A DNA stretch of 64,000 nucleotides from Dendrolimus kikuchii (lineage: Eukaryota > Arthropoda > Insecta > Lepidoptera > Lasiocampidae), in contig CM034401.1 in the NCBI GenBank assembly GCA_019925095.2, positions 13,180,338 through 13,244,337 of the forward strand. Direction: 5' to 3'. The notes under the pieces are model-generated. The model made no database searches, was not told the DNA's origin, and saw nothing but the letters and a program-made list of their open reading frames with translations. Numbering within the stretch: the stretch's first letter is position 1; the number at the start of each line of letters is the position of its first letter. The position numbers were made by a program, and so were the translations under genes. Positions 1-10,633 of the stretch are shown here, piece after piece.

Positions 1-115
1 GAAAGTCGCGCGTTTACGTCGGGCCTAGATGCGCCCGAGCCGCGGCCGTATGGCGCCTGTACGGGCGTCCGCCGTCGGCGGCCCACGTGCCCCGGCGCCT
101 TCCCACCCAAATTAT
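1..115. other. GC-rich, CpG-rich segment at window edge
   Basis: The first ~115 bases are rich in CpG and stand out from the AT-rich DNA that follows. I recognise no coding frame, rRNA or tRNA in them. They could be the 3' part of a LINE cut by the window edge, or the edge of a first exon or promoter lying outside the window. Confidence 0.3.
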
Positions 116-1245
116 GTAATACAATGTACAAATTAATTCCACAAACGTATACACGCATCTCAAAACTACGTGTACCTTTTATTATTTGAATGTTTTTACT
201 TTATTGTTATTCATTAAACATTTAACTGTTTTTATTGGCGGTAATGATCACAAATATATATTTTGCCAAGGCAAACGGTGTGATGCAAATACATAATAAT
301 ATAATATACACTAATTATATGCATGTATTTGCATACAATCAAATACATTTGCAGTTGCGCTTAAAATTGTTATTTTTTTCCCATAAATGATGTATCTTAG
401 TGATACAACATTAACATTATAATCTAATCTAGGAAATAAGACTAATGAGTAATTTAAACCTGACCTAAAATAACTAGATAAAATTGTTAATAATATGGAT
501 TAGTTATGTGGAGAACAATATATTACTACCACGCTACCTCAATAGATTCCGGTAAAAAAGTTCAGCCCAAGAAAAGCTGGTTGGACTTCGTGGGGGATTA
601 TATGCATGACAATAGTCTCATCATAAGAAGTAGAAGAAGTAAGAAGTAGAGAAAAAAGAAAATGAAGTTTAATACTTTCTCGTTTATGTTCGGGCTTCAA
701 GTGCGATAATATTATGGTTATTAACTGTGCCCAAATGCGTTTTATTTATAGCGTTAAAATTAACGCCGTGAAAGAATAACTGTACGTTAGTGTATATACA
801 TACGTTATCTGACAACATTTAACGTCATTCACAATTAATAACATTATGGCATCCCAAATAACGCATTAAACAAATCGCGACATCTGCGTGAAGCGGTCTA
901 TAACATTATCCCAGATGAAGCAGTAGCATTAGATTGAATGAAAGAGTTCAGGTTAAATAATAAGATGGACTATCAGTGAAAAACTATAGTACTGTTAACT
1001 TTTTGTAATTTTTATTATGGTCACCCAAGAACCAAAGAAGATCCCTGTAGTTATCAATAAGGCATTATAGCCTACGTGCATTTGGAATATTAATAATTAA
1101 AGAAAGGTTAAAAAAAAATAGCCTGAATATAAATAACGTAATTTGTTTATCTATATATTAATACGTGAAGCAAAAACACAGCAAAAATTTTGTACCCCTT
1201 TTCACGAAAATTGCGTGGACGGAGGAGTATGAAATTTCGCACATT
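116..1245. other. AT-rich intergenic DNA, nothing recognised
   Basis: No open frame of note, no repeat shared with the rest of the window and no hairpin I could support. Confidence 0.4.
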
Positions 1246-1572
1246 TTATAGTTTTTTTTTATTGCAGGAGTTCAGCAGACAGGCAGACGGCCCACTTGAT
1301 GGAAAGCGGTTACCATCGCCTATGGCTATTTGCAACACCAAAGGTGCTACAAATGCGCTCCTGCTCTCTTGAAGGAGGCTGCTGGAACCTGGTCACTAAT
1401 GCCGGAACACAACACAAGGTTGTTATGGCGGCATACTCTAGACCAGGGGTGGTCGCCATCCAGTCGAGCAAATACCCGACCACCTGGCTGTGGGTTGTTT
1501 AGTCGCCTCTTACGACAGGCCACCAGGCCGCAGGAAATTGTATTCTTTCTCCATTCCTGCACGGATAAAAAA
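1246..1572 (+). repeat. Interspersed repeat family A, copy 1
   Basis: The segment starts with a T-rich run and TTGCAGGAG, then a stretch around CAGGCAGACGGCCCACTTGA, and ends near CGACAGGCC...CTGCACGGATA. The same sequence recurs at 29712-30022 and 61742-61970 (plus) and 13735-14020 (minus), with a fragment at 36945-37020. Small open frames here are by-products of the repeat. The class is not certain; a non-autonomous element or LINE 3' end is likely. Confidence 0.8.
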
Positions 1573-1779
1573 AGTTTATATAGACAAGGAGTGTAGAATG
1601 CATTTGTTTTAAATTAAGCATAATAAATACATTAAATCAATAAAAAAAACATTACACACACCACCATGTATGTATTTGACACACACACGCAAATATACTC
1701 TTTTGTTTATTGTAATAGTGTATGTAGCCTTGGCGAAATCTGTGATTACTGATTATAGAAGTATAGTCTTTGACAACAA

Positions 1780-2065
1780 ATTATTGTGGTCGAATTTCGA
1801 CCACGGGCGACCAGTAGTTCTTATGTTTAAGGAATATATGTAAAGGCATTTTCAAAAAATTTCTTCAGGTCTAATTTGTCCCAACTTTGAATGATGTAAA
1901 GACGGCCTGACAAACCCACAAAATGATTTATTGATCTGGCGACCGCATTCGTTCTGTTGCTAGCCAATCGTTGCACGAAACGCGTGCACTTCGGTGAGTT
2001 GAATGGTCGCAGACTCGCGTCCTCTATTTTTGCCACGGCCGCAAAATCTCATATCCATCAGACAA
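1780..2065. repeat. Possible repeat fragment with short palindrome
   Basis: It begins with the perfect palindrome GTGGTCGAATTTCGACCAC (9-bp arms, one central base, 1785-1803) and continues in less AT-rich sequence than its flanks. It looks like a transposon fragment, but no second copy was found in the window. Confidence 0.25.
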
Positions 2066-2559
2066 CCGTCTCGCATTCTCAATAGCTTGCAGCATCAAAA
2101 GGTCAATAAAATCAAGGTTTTATGCAAGGAAAAACTGTAACTCACGCAAATAAATCAGCATTCTACTTGTATAAATAAAAGGACCATGAATTCTTATCTT
2201 AACATCTATCCCTAAATTAATATCAACAATGCCGAGTAAAGAGAATTCGGTTAAAAGATCGCTATAAAATGTGAGCTACTCTCTGGTTTCTAATCCGGCC
2301 CTGTGCTTGTATGTATGTGGGATAATACAAGGTATTTAGGCCACGAATACGCGATCATACTTTGAAACAAAACGTCATCCCAAAAGTACCTATAGGTGTG
2401 TCGGGATTTTTTGGTCACGTCTGGCATCAAGATCCCTTAGGTGCATCTCATTAAAGATCTGATTTGTTTTTAACTCTAATTAATGTTCCACCAACACCGC
2501 CAATGTACTTGAAAATTTCCTTTAAGTTAAATTTGCCTTTTTTGTTAACACTGGGGGAA

Positions 2560-2965
2560 TGCATTTGAGATCACCGAGGGTTATGTAGGACTCCAGATGG
2601 CCAGCGTTAACAGGAGTTGCAAACACCACCTACTAGTCTACCACTAAACCTTCCAGCGTCCATCCGCATCATAATGAGACGACACGAGTCCGTAATCATA
2701 GGTATGATCTGCCATAACGACCGCTAAGGTAGCCTGGAAGAGCTCAGCGTGGGCGTAACTACGTTCTAAGTCTCACGCTCTTCCTGCCATAAGCGCGGGG
2801 TACATGGGAGGAGGGTGGTTTTAGTGGAGTATTGAATTGGTTGTAAGGTTGGTCGAGTCTCCACACAAGCCGGTCGATTAGTGTTTGGATTGCCCCAGAG
2901 GAATGCCTCCATAATCGACTATGGTCTAATCCCTAGCAAAGGACCCGGTACTGTGCGAAATGCCG
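2560..2965 (+). repeat. Probable LINE 3' region
   Basis: This is a GC-richer block without an open frame. It includes GGGTGGTTTTAGTGGA and CTCCACACAAGCCGGTCG, which resemble the 3' untranslated parts of non-LTR retrotransposons. It runs directly into the 3' tail type described at 2966-3215. Clade is not assigned. Confidence 0.4.
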
Positions 2966-3215
2966 CCTTAAAAACAAAGCCTGGAAGAGATCGCTTTTAG
3001 CGATAAGACCGCCTGACGTTTTGGCAAAAAGTAATATGCATTTTTTTTGTAATTATCTATTTTGGTGAGCAATAACGTGTTAAGTATCTATCTATCTGTA
3101 ACACCTGTGATGAGTGCATCTGAGTGACGGAGTGTGCACTTTATATATTTTTTTTAAGTAATGTTATTTGTTTATTTATGTAATTCTTTATTTTTATGTG
3201 CAATAAAGTGTTACC
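2966..3215 (+). repeat. LINE 3' tail, family I (plus copy)
   Basis: It contains GCCTGGAAGAGATCGC and TTTTAGCGATAAG followed by T-rich sequence and a GCAATAAAGTGT signal. The same block appears inverted at 4500-4672 and 17630-17745. It looks like an RTE- or R1-type 3' end widespread in moth genomes. Confidence 0.6.
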
Positions 3216-3539
3216 TGTCTATACCTAATACCTGATATGCGTACCTGCGCATGAGGGAGCGTGCACTTTATCATTTTCAAACAGATTAACCATTCTTCTT
3301 ACTTTAGCAATAAGATCAATAAAATTTATTTAGTAAGCGTGCAAATTTATTTGGTTCATCACATTATAAGTACTTATATACCAAGAACGTTACTCCACAA
3401 TGAGCTCATTTGTCTTGGTCGGCAACGCGACATTCAAAAGAATGACAGTTCTACACCCACTGTACACCGCCCATATCATCTCATCAATTGTTAAGTACAA
3501 AAACCTTTTCATCACTCTTCATGAATATTCAGAAGCACG

Positions 3540-3719
3540 TCACCGAAAACATGGCTTAAACAGAGCAGTATTCATATACGTATTGAATTCTGAATCAAAC
3601 AAAAGGCTGTTAATCTTCGAATTTTGTGTGTCAGGGAAGTCCGCTAACATCAGTGTATCATCATGTATTATAACAATATTATTTGTACGTGGTAGAGACA
3701 TCTTGGAATCATCATCTTG
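3540..3719 (-). CDS. Candidate terminal exon of an unknown protein
   Basis: On the minus strand an open frame of about 60 codons ends at a TGA at 3540. Its composition looks protein-like, with a short Asp run (QDDDSK), IVIIHDDTLMLADFP and a C-terminus FKPCFR. A possible acceptor AG lies just upstream where the frame leaves the repeat at 3725-3985. An AATAAA occurs downstream near 3323-3328. I do not recognise the protein and cannot find partner exons, so it may be chance or the remnant of a lost gene. Confidence 0.22.
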   Translation of the reverse strand, partial: QDDDSKMSLPRTNNIVIIHDDTLMLADFPDTQNSKINSLLFDSEFNTYMNTALFKPCFR

Positions 3720-3724
3720 ATTAT

Positions 3725-3985
3725 AGCTTAGGGCCGGTTCGATTGGTTTGAGCAATTGAGCCTTGAGCAATCGTGTTTCGTGCATTGAGTGAGAGTTCCG
3801 ATAGCTCGCTTCCCCCTCCCCTATGCCCTATTCTCTTTATCCCGTTCATCCTTTCGGATCTCTCTATCTCACTTTCTATTTCATCCTCTTTATGCCAACC
3901 TAAAGGCTCGCAATGCATTAGCTTCAATCCTGGTATTTCAAATTTCATGAGCTAGGTCGCCTGCCTACTTGCCATCTATACACCT
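3725..3985 (-). repeat. Repeat family H, minus copy
   Basis: Its reverse complement shares CGGAACTCTCACTCA, ACGAAACACGATTG and the surrounding order of sequence with the plus copy at 4186-4440. The two form an inverted pair about 200 bp apart. Confidence 0.55.
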
Positions 3986-4185
3986 ATTGTGTTAGTCCAG
4001 AATGTGGGTTCACACTTCAGACAAATCAAAACCCCCCGTACAATACTTTCACTCGATGTTATGATAATTTAGAAAGGCAAGTTTCTTTTTCACCGCTCCT
4101 GGTACGAAACTCCTACTTTCGCTTCTTTACAAAGCTCTGGGTATTTTATTTAATTAGGCGCCATCACTCTATGGTGGTGAATAGT

Positions 4186-4440
4186 GATTCAGTTTTTTTA
4201 TTGTGACGCTAGCAAACAGGCACACGGCCCTACTGATAGAAATTGTTTACCGTCGCCTATAGTAGTATCGTTTGCAACACCGTAGGCGAACCCAACGAAT
4301 TACAGGCCTTTCAGATGGGATAGAAAGCATGGGATAAGAGGGATGGGACAGAGGATCAGGCAAGGGAAATAGAAAAGGGGTATAGTATAGGTGGTAACGA
4401 GGACATCGGAACTCTTACTCATTATACGAAACACGATTAG
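4186..4440 (+). repeat. Repeat family H, plus copy
   Basis: It begins in a T-rich run, then GCAAACAGGCACACGGCCC, and ends with CGGAACTCTTACTCA and ACGAAACACGATT. It pairs with the inverted copy at 3725-3985. Its start also resembles the head of family A, so the families may share an ancestor. Confidence 0.5.
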
Positions 4441-4499
4441 ACTTTATAGAAACATAAGCAGTCTTATATATATATATTTGGTGGATGAAGGAAACTTAA

Positions 4500-4672
4500 A
4501 TTGTATTCTACTTGTAATTTCATTAGACTATAGATAGATAGATAGATACAACACCTAATTGTTCACCAAAACACGAATTATAAAAATATACAACAAGACT
4601 GTAGTTACATACTCGGTAAACAAAAGGCGGCCTTATTGCTAAAAGCGATCTCTTCCAGGCAACCTGATGCAC
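4500..4672 (-). repeat. LINE 3' tail, family I (minus copy)
   Basis: It reads ATAGATAGATAGATAC, TTGTTCACCAAAACACG, then GGCGGCCTTATTGCTAAAAG and CGATCTCTTCCAGGC, which is the reverse complement of the tail at 2966-3215. A short (ATAG)n run marks the terminal end. Confidence 0.6.
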
Positions 4673-5024
4673 TCAAAGGAAATTCTTAACTTATCTAGTT
4701 TCTACAAATCAATGAAAAAATAAAAATAAAAATTAATGACATACATGGGCAACAGATTACAATTTGAGATAGAGTAAACTAGCACATACTATAAGTAGAA
4801 TACCGAGCCTAGATCATCGAAGTGAATGGGTAAAATTACCAAAAGGCTGGCTACGTTACGTCACCATACTGATCCGTTGTGCGAAGTAAAAACCAGCCCT
4901 CTAGTCACCCGAATAGTCAATTAGTCGTTTTGATAGATCTTTGTAGAGGCACATGGCCTTAGGACCCATGGTCTAAACATTGCAATAGGTACGTTGGGTA
5001 AATAAAAAAAAAGCAAATATCCAG

Positions 5025-7010
5025 TTGCTTTACCAGTTTACCTACTTTATTTTTCACGACAGATATCCCACCGAGGATAACAGAGTCCGACTCCGCGAAC
5101 TAGAGCGCGAGGTTAAACTATGTATCCGGGAAGTCAGGGAACAACGTTGGGACAGAACGTTGAGAGATATCGAACCAACTCACCAGGCGTACTGGAAGCT
5201 GGCTAGAGCTCTCAGATCAGACACCCTTACTGTCATACCCGCGCTAGAAAGAGCCGACAACACCGAGGCGTTCGATGACGAGGAGAAGGCCGAGTGCCTT
5301 GCTCAGAGTCTAGAGCTTCAATGCTCCCCCACTACGCAAAACGTCGACCAGTCACACCTGACGGAGGTAGACTCCGAGGTCGAACGTAGATCCTCCTTAC
5401 CAGCGGAAACCACACTCGACACGGTCACGGTCGAAGAAGTGCAAGATCTGATCAAGTCTCTCAAACCGCGAAAGGCCCCAGGGACCGATGGCATCAACAA
5501 TCGCGTTTTAAAACTTCTACCCGCCCATCTAATTATAATCCTGGTGAGCATCTTCAATGCCGCCATAACAAACTGCTCCTTTCCCGCGATCTGGAAGGAG
5601 GCAGATGTCATCGGTATTCACAAGCCGGGAAAACCGGCTAATAAACCGTCCAGCTACCGTCCAATCAGCCTACTGAGCGCACTCAGCAAGCTTTACGAAA
5701 GGGTCATCCTCTCTCGACTTAGAGATTTTGCCTTCAGCAAACATCTAATACCCGATGAGCAATTTGGCTTCCGTGCCAGACACTCATGCGTCCAACAGGT
5801 GCACCGCATCACGGAGCACATATTATCTCACTTTGCCCATCGCCCCCGCCCTATAGGAACAGCCGCACTGTTCCTAGACGTAGCAAAAGCCTTCGACAAG
5901 GTCTGGCACAACGGCTTGATTTACAAGCTGTACCAGTTCAGTGTGCCAGACAGACTCGTGCTCATCTTGCGAGACTTCCTCCTAGGTCATAGCTTCCGTT
6001 TTCGAGTGGAAGGAACGCGCTCGTCCCCTCACCCACTCACAGCCGGTGTACCACAGGGCTCGGCCCTGTCGCCACTACTCTTCACGCTGTACACCAGCGA
6101 CATCCCAAAAATTCCAGATGTGGAGTTGGCCCTCTTCGCGGATGACACCGCACTCTATACATCAGATCGCAACCGACAAATGGCTTGCGTCCGGCTGCAG
6201 GCAGCTTTCACAGAGCTAGGCGAATGGTTTCGCAAATGGAGGATAGAGGTAAACCCGGAGAAAAGCGCAGCAATGTTCTTTTCCCCGGGCACGCTTCGCT
6301 CCCCCAAACGCGCTAGCCTTCGCCTAAAAACCATTTCGCTCTACGACCAACAAATCCCCTGGGAAAAGTACACCAAATATCTTGGTGTCACCCTAGATCG
6401 GAACTTGCGCTTCAACGAGCATATCACTATAGTCCGAAATAGAGCGCGATTTGTGATGGGTCGTTTAGCACCCATGATAGACAAACGAAGCAAAATGTCC
6501 CTCAGACACAAGCTTACTCTGTATAAAACATGCATCCGCCCGATCATGACATACGCGAGTGTGGTATTCGGCCATGCCAAGCCTGCCCTATTAGATAAAC
6601 TGCAAATTGTGCAGAATAAATTCATGCGCAGAGCCGTCGGTGCTCCCCTCTATATGCGTAACGTCGACCTCCACCGCGATCTGGAGCTTCCCTCCATCAA
6701 AAACTACATTACGTCGCTCTCGCGTAAGTATTTCGATCTCGCGCCGCATCATCGAAATCCGCTCGTCGTGTCCGCGTCCGATTATAAGCCTCGGCGAAAG
6801 GCTCTCGTACGACGGCCGCGTAACGTCCTCACGGACAGGGTCGACGTTATCACAAAACGGCTGGCCCGGATCAGCCCGCCCGCGGTTAGGACGGCAGGCT
6901 GGCAGGCACGGACAGACAGACACAGACGGCGGCGTCTCAGGCGCCGCCAATCAAGATCTCTCCACGTCCCTGCGAGGGACGTTAGGAGACATAGCCCCCC
7001 CACAGGATAG
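5025..7010 (+). CDS. LINE ORF2 fragment: reverse transcriptase
   Basis: The 661-residue frame encodes a non-LTR retrotransposon reverse transcriptase, which copies element RNA at a nicked chromosomal site. Visible motifs in order: a charged linker (ELEREVKLCIREVREQRW), the finger motif LKPRKAPGTDGINNRVLKLL near residue 145, the PISLLSALSKLYERV region, the catalytic LFLDVAKAFDKVWH block, TAGVPQGSALSPLLF, and the active-site FADD at residues 371-374. A basic C-terminal tail rich in Arg follows. The upstream endonuclease domain is missing, so residues 1-12 are probably not native. Jockey-clade placement rests on motif style. There is no internal stop, but without the endonuclease it should be unable to move on its own. 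Confidence 0.9.
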   Translation: MLYQFTYFIFHDRYPTEDNRVRLRELEREVKLCIREVREQRWDRTLRDIEPTHQAYWKLARALRSDTLTVIPALERADNTEAFDDEEKAECLAQSLELQCSPTTQNVDQSHLTEVDSEVERRSSLPAETTLDTVTVEEVQDLIKSLKPRKAPGTDGINNRVLKLLPAHLIIILVSIFNAAITNCSFPAIWKEADVIGIHKPGKPANKPSSYRPISLLSALSKLYERVILSRLRDFAFSKHLIPDEQFGFRARHSCVQQVHRITEHILSHFAHRPRPIGTAALFLDVAKAFDKVWHNGLIYKLYQFSVPDRLVLILRDFLLGHSFRFRVEGTRSSPHPLTAGVPQGSALSPLLFTLYTSDIPKIPDVELALFADDTALYTSDRNRQMACVRLQAAFTELGEWFRKWRIEVNPEKSAAMFFSPGTLRSPKRASLRLKTISLYDQQIPWEKYTKYLGVTLDRNLRFNEHITIVRNRARFVMGRLAPMIDKRSKMSLRHKLTLYKTCIRPIMTYASVVFGHAKPALLDKLQIVQNKFMRRAVGAPLYMRNVDLHRDLELPSIKNYITSLSRKYFDLAPHHRNPLVVSASDYKPRRKALVRRPRNVLTDRVDVITKRLARISPPAVRTAGWQARTDRHRRRRLRRRQSRSLHVPARDVRRHSPPTG

Positions 7011-7145
7011 ACTAGGCGTGTTGCTGGGAAGTTTCTTTCGCCGTTTCTTCTCTCCCAGCCATAACACGTTACGAAACGGCAGTAAGATAGTGTAGAGATA
7101 ATAAAACATACAATCGGCCAACAACAAAACAAGTGGTTGCATTGC
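5025..7145 (+). mobile_element. 5'-truncated Jockey-type LINE
   Basis: The element consists of the reverse transcriptase and C-terminal part of a LINE ORF2, then about 135 bp of 3' untranslated sequence ending near AATAAAACATACAATCGGCC. There is no ORF1 and no apurinic endonuclease domain, so this is a typical 5'-truncated insertion. Similarity to LINE protein begins around 5060, and the ATG at 5025 probably belongs to flanking DNA. The long open frame suggests the copy is not old. Confidence 0.85.
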
Positions 7146-9185
7146 GTTAACTTACAGTCCGTATCCCGTGGCGTACAAGAAAAATAATATAACTGAAAAT
7201 CGGTCGTCTAAAAACAAAAATCTGAAAAGCTGATAAGCCCTGCATAACTAGATGGCTCCACATGTCATTTTAGGATTGGTTTTGACGTCATATTTTTTTT
7301 AATAAATGTCAAAAATAATTAATATCTTTTAAATAACAAAAGGTCAAAAAGCAAGAGATTAATAAATGGTAACGTCGTCTAATAATGCATGATGTTCATA
7401 CTTGGCTTTTCCTTGCATGGTATTAATCAAATTTTACTGTTAGAACATTCACCACTGAAAAACTTTGTTAGCTAGATTACCTACAATCAAATTCGCACCG
7501 TGAATCACGTCTCATCGTATTTTGATTCCAAACATAGAAGTATAATAAGGGTATGACATATTTTACAACGTAAATTACATATAAAGATTTACTTACTTGT
7601 ACCATGAAAGTATCCACTAACACTTTTCTTTTTGTCTCTAACTTTTTGTTAATATATTAGTTGGATGTTTAGTATATTACACTTAGCTTTTTTATGCCAC
7701 AAATTCGAAAGGGTGTTGTTATTGTAATTCTTCTTATTACGCAGCATGGCAGAGTCTATTTTCGTGTGCTTCAACATATTTCCTAATAACTACGGTGACA
7801 AAACCACTTTTATTAAAAAAAATCTAACAGTAATGTAAAATTGAATCACCTGGTAACTCTAAATTCAAGGCGGGCGCCGACGACGACGCGACCCGACGCC
7901 GCACTACCGGCTAGCAGACGACAATATACTAAATTCCACAATTATTTTACTACTTACCATCAATCCTTATATTCTAGATATATTCAAGCATCGTAATTAA
8001 TTCGTAAAGGTCGGCCAAATAACGTGACTCTCTCACATATTATTAAGTAAAACTTTGTCCCGACTTGGCCCCCGTAAATATTAATTTGCGTTCTGAGACG
8101 AATAAAAGTATAGATGGCGCCTACAAAGGCGTCAAATGAAGTGAAGCATTTTTATAACTTGTAGTATTATACAAACTTGTAGTATACATGTGGTTATGTC
8201 AGTGTGGGTAATAGTATAATATAGCCACTGGAAACTATTCCGCCTTTATCCGTATTCATATTAATTTGATTATTTGATACTAATTTCGCGTAACGCACTG
8301 GGGCGTGAACGGTTTCCCTATTTCAAAATCGGTTTCCTTTAGCCGACTTCACTCTGAGAGCTTAGGCCTCAGTCTAGCTTGCATTGCTCAAGAAAATCCC
8401 CAGTTTTTTAATGTATCTATATTATATTACGCCAAAATTAGTTCCGATTACCAGTTTCCGTAGCCACTTAGGAAAACTTGAAACACATAAAATCTGTCCT
8501 TCCGTTTGTTTTCTGTCATATACATTTTCCCAGAAACAACTGATTCTGTAATGGATTCAGTTTGTCGGGAAGTTAATCTATATGTCACTAGATATTAGAG
8601 CAGTGTAGTGAACTAAAAATTAGCAATAGCCGTCATTAATGCAACTGAAGGAGGAAACCGTTTTTCTGAGTACATAGATATGTGAGTATACTCAGATTGC
8701 TCTTTAAAAACAATGACCATGTTTTATAGCAACTTTTTATTTAAGTCGAATTATTTACTATCCAGTTATTTTACGCGAGTGTTTTGCTTTTAAAGTTGGA
8801 AAAGGTATGTCCTCATCTCCCTCTATCTTTCTCTATAACTTGTAAACTATGAGTTGAAAAATTATGAAAAATCAGGGGTTTAAGTAATAATTCCAACTTA
8901 AATTTATTGTAACAATGTATTGAGTAGTTTTTAAGATATGGAATATATTCGTTCAAATGTTTTTTTAAGGTTGTTTCGCTAAATGACAAAAACAATGGAC
9001 GGAAACCTATTACGCGTAGAATTGCAGAGCATTTGCTAACTTTTGTTATTTATTACCGTTGCTTTAATTTTAAACATAACCCTTCGGGCCGAATATTATT
9101 TTAGGAAAAGTAAGCTAATTTCAAGCCATAGTACACAATCTGCGGGAAGAGAACTGTCGCAATGTCGTTGAAAATGAAAAATCTC
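7146..9185. other. AT-rich intergenic DNA with one GC-rich patch
   Basis: No gene is supported here. A ~55 bp patch at about 7866-7920 is very GC-rich (GGCGGGCGCCGACGACGACG and following) and stands out sharply. The rest shows no shared repeat or long frame. Confidence 0.35.
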
Positions 9186-9420
9186 ATACTAATATCTAAA
9201 GCTGAAAAGTTTGTTTGATTGAACGCGCTAATCTCAGGAACTACTGGTCTGATCTGAAAAATTCTTTCAGTGTTACATAGCCCATTTATCGAGAAAGGCT
9301 ATGGGTTATATATCATCACGCTAGACCAATAGGAGCGGAGCACCAATGAAGAATATTTCAAAATCAGGGATTTTTTTAAATATTCCACGCGGACGAAGTC
9401 GCAGGCAGAAGCTAGTGACA
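9186..9420 (-). repeat. LINE tail repeat family B, minus copy
   Basis: It shares GCTGAAAAGTTTGTTTG, CTCAGGAACTACT, AGACCAATAGGAGCGGAGC and CACGCGGACGAAGTCGC with the reverse complement of 34775-35030. Such sequences are 3' ends of insect LINEs. Confidence 0.65.
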
Positions 9421-9599
9421 CTATAAAAATCATTATCATTCGTTACGACCGTTATTAAGACAGAATATGAAAACGTTATATTCTAACCCAGTCTTAAAGT
9501 ATCAAGATTTACAGGCGCACTATTAACATGTTGTCAACATTACAAATACGGTCTTAAGCACAGCAGCGCCCTCAAATATTATGAGGGTTCTCTTTCTGC

Positions 9600-9800
9600 A
9601 TAGTTTAGCTTTGTGGTTAGCGCACTCGCGATCCAAACTCAAAGGGTTCAAACCCACGCAGTTTGAATCCTGGCCGAAAAGTATGCGCCACTTGGCAGTT
9701 TGCTAACGTAATGTGAGTACACAATTACCGCCTGTTAACGATGAAGAAAAACATCGTGATGAAACCTGCACATCGAGATAACCGATGAGTTTAACCCGCC
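9600..9800 (+). repeat. tRNA-derived SINE
   Basis: The head looks like a pol III promoter: an A-box-like TGTGGTTAGCGCACTCG and a B-box-like GGTTCAAACCC about 30 bp later. The body ends with AACATCGTGATGAAACCTGC, a segment repeated at 38165-38270. It does not fold into an intact tRNA, so it is a SINE. Confidence 0.6.
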
Positions 9801-10084
9801 CATGCGCCATGGACAAGCGTTCCTACAAATTGGGGACTCAAGCCCCGCAGAGGGTGTTATTATTATTTTCCATTTATTTATACCCATTTTCTTTTTTTGT
9901 CTTCTCTCTCTTTTCTTTCACCATATCCCAATTAATTGATCGGCACAATATGTCTTTTCCTTCCACACTCCTCTATTCTGACATACATCTTCTGTCACAC
10001 CAACAAATCAACATATCATCCTGACACAATCTTTTTTTGTCTTATAATAAGTTAATAATAATGTATTTATTTGGCATCAGTTCA

Positions 10085-10520
10085 GAAGTAGCTTCGGTGA
10101 ACCTGCAGCCCACCTCTAGACACCCCTTAGCCACTCACACCCATGTTGCCCCAGCCTTCTATGGCATTTTTTGGGGCCCATGCAGGGAGTGACGAGTCAC
10201 CGTCTGCCCATTTTTCCTCGTTTCCCGAACATTGCGACGGGCAGACGCCATAGTCCCCATATTCCCAGACCCCTAGTATCACTAGCAGTTCACCCCAATA
10301 GCCCGGTACTTTTTGTTCTCATTTCCCACAATAGTCCTACACTGGCCGGGGCTTGTCCTTGGGTGCATTATTATATAGTGTAGACAGGGATAATCGCCGC
10401 TCAGTGTCACGCCACATTTACATTAAATTTGTCAAAGGGCCTCTACGTGTTGGCCACACGCAAGCCCTCCAAATGTCCGGGCCATTTTTATGGCCCGTGG
10501 TCTTGAAAGGCAGACAGATA
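10085..10520 (+). repeat. Repeat family J, long copy
   Basis: A non-coding block whose second half (CACCCCAATAGCCCGGTAC, CACAATAGTCCTACACT, GGGATAATCGCCG, TTTGTCAAAGGGCCTCT, ATTTTTATGGCCC) is repeated at 43525-43775. It is probably the 3' part of a LINE. It ends about 110 bp downstream of the TAF6L stop codon. Confidence 0.7.
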
Positions 10521-10633
10521 GTGTATTCATTCATTAGAACTGAATTTAAAAGTTTTCTAAACTTGTAAATAGGTTAATAAAACAAGAAAACAATAAATAA
10601 TTTATATATTGGTTTAGAATTGATTTAAAAAAG

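Noticed and set aside
2709..2740. Resemblance to a 28S rRNA segment (TAAGGTAGCC) in a region of LINE-like sequence
   Set aside because: Only about nine bases match, and the surrounding sequence is not rRNA.
6591..7142. Several frames on both strands over the 3' end of the LINE
   Set aside because: They are shadows of the reverse transcriptase frame in GC-rich sequence.
9600..9670. Possible tRNA gene
   Set aside because: It has A- and B-box-like sequence but no complete cloverleaf; a SINE body follows.
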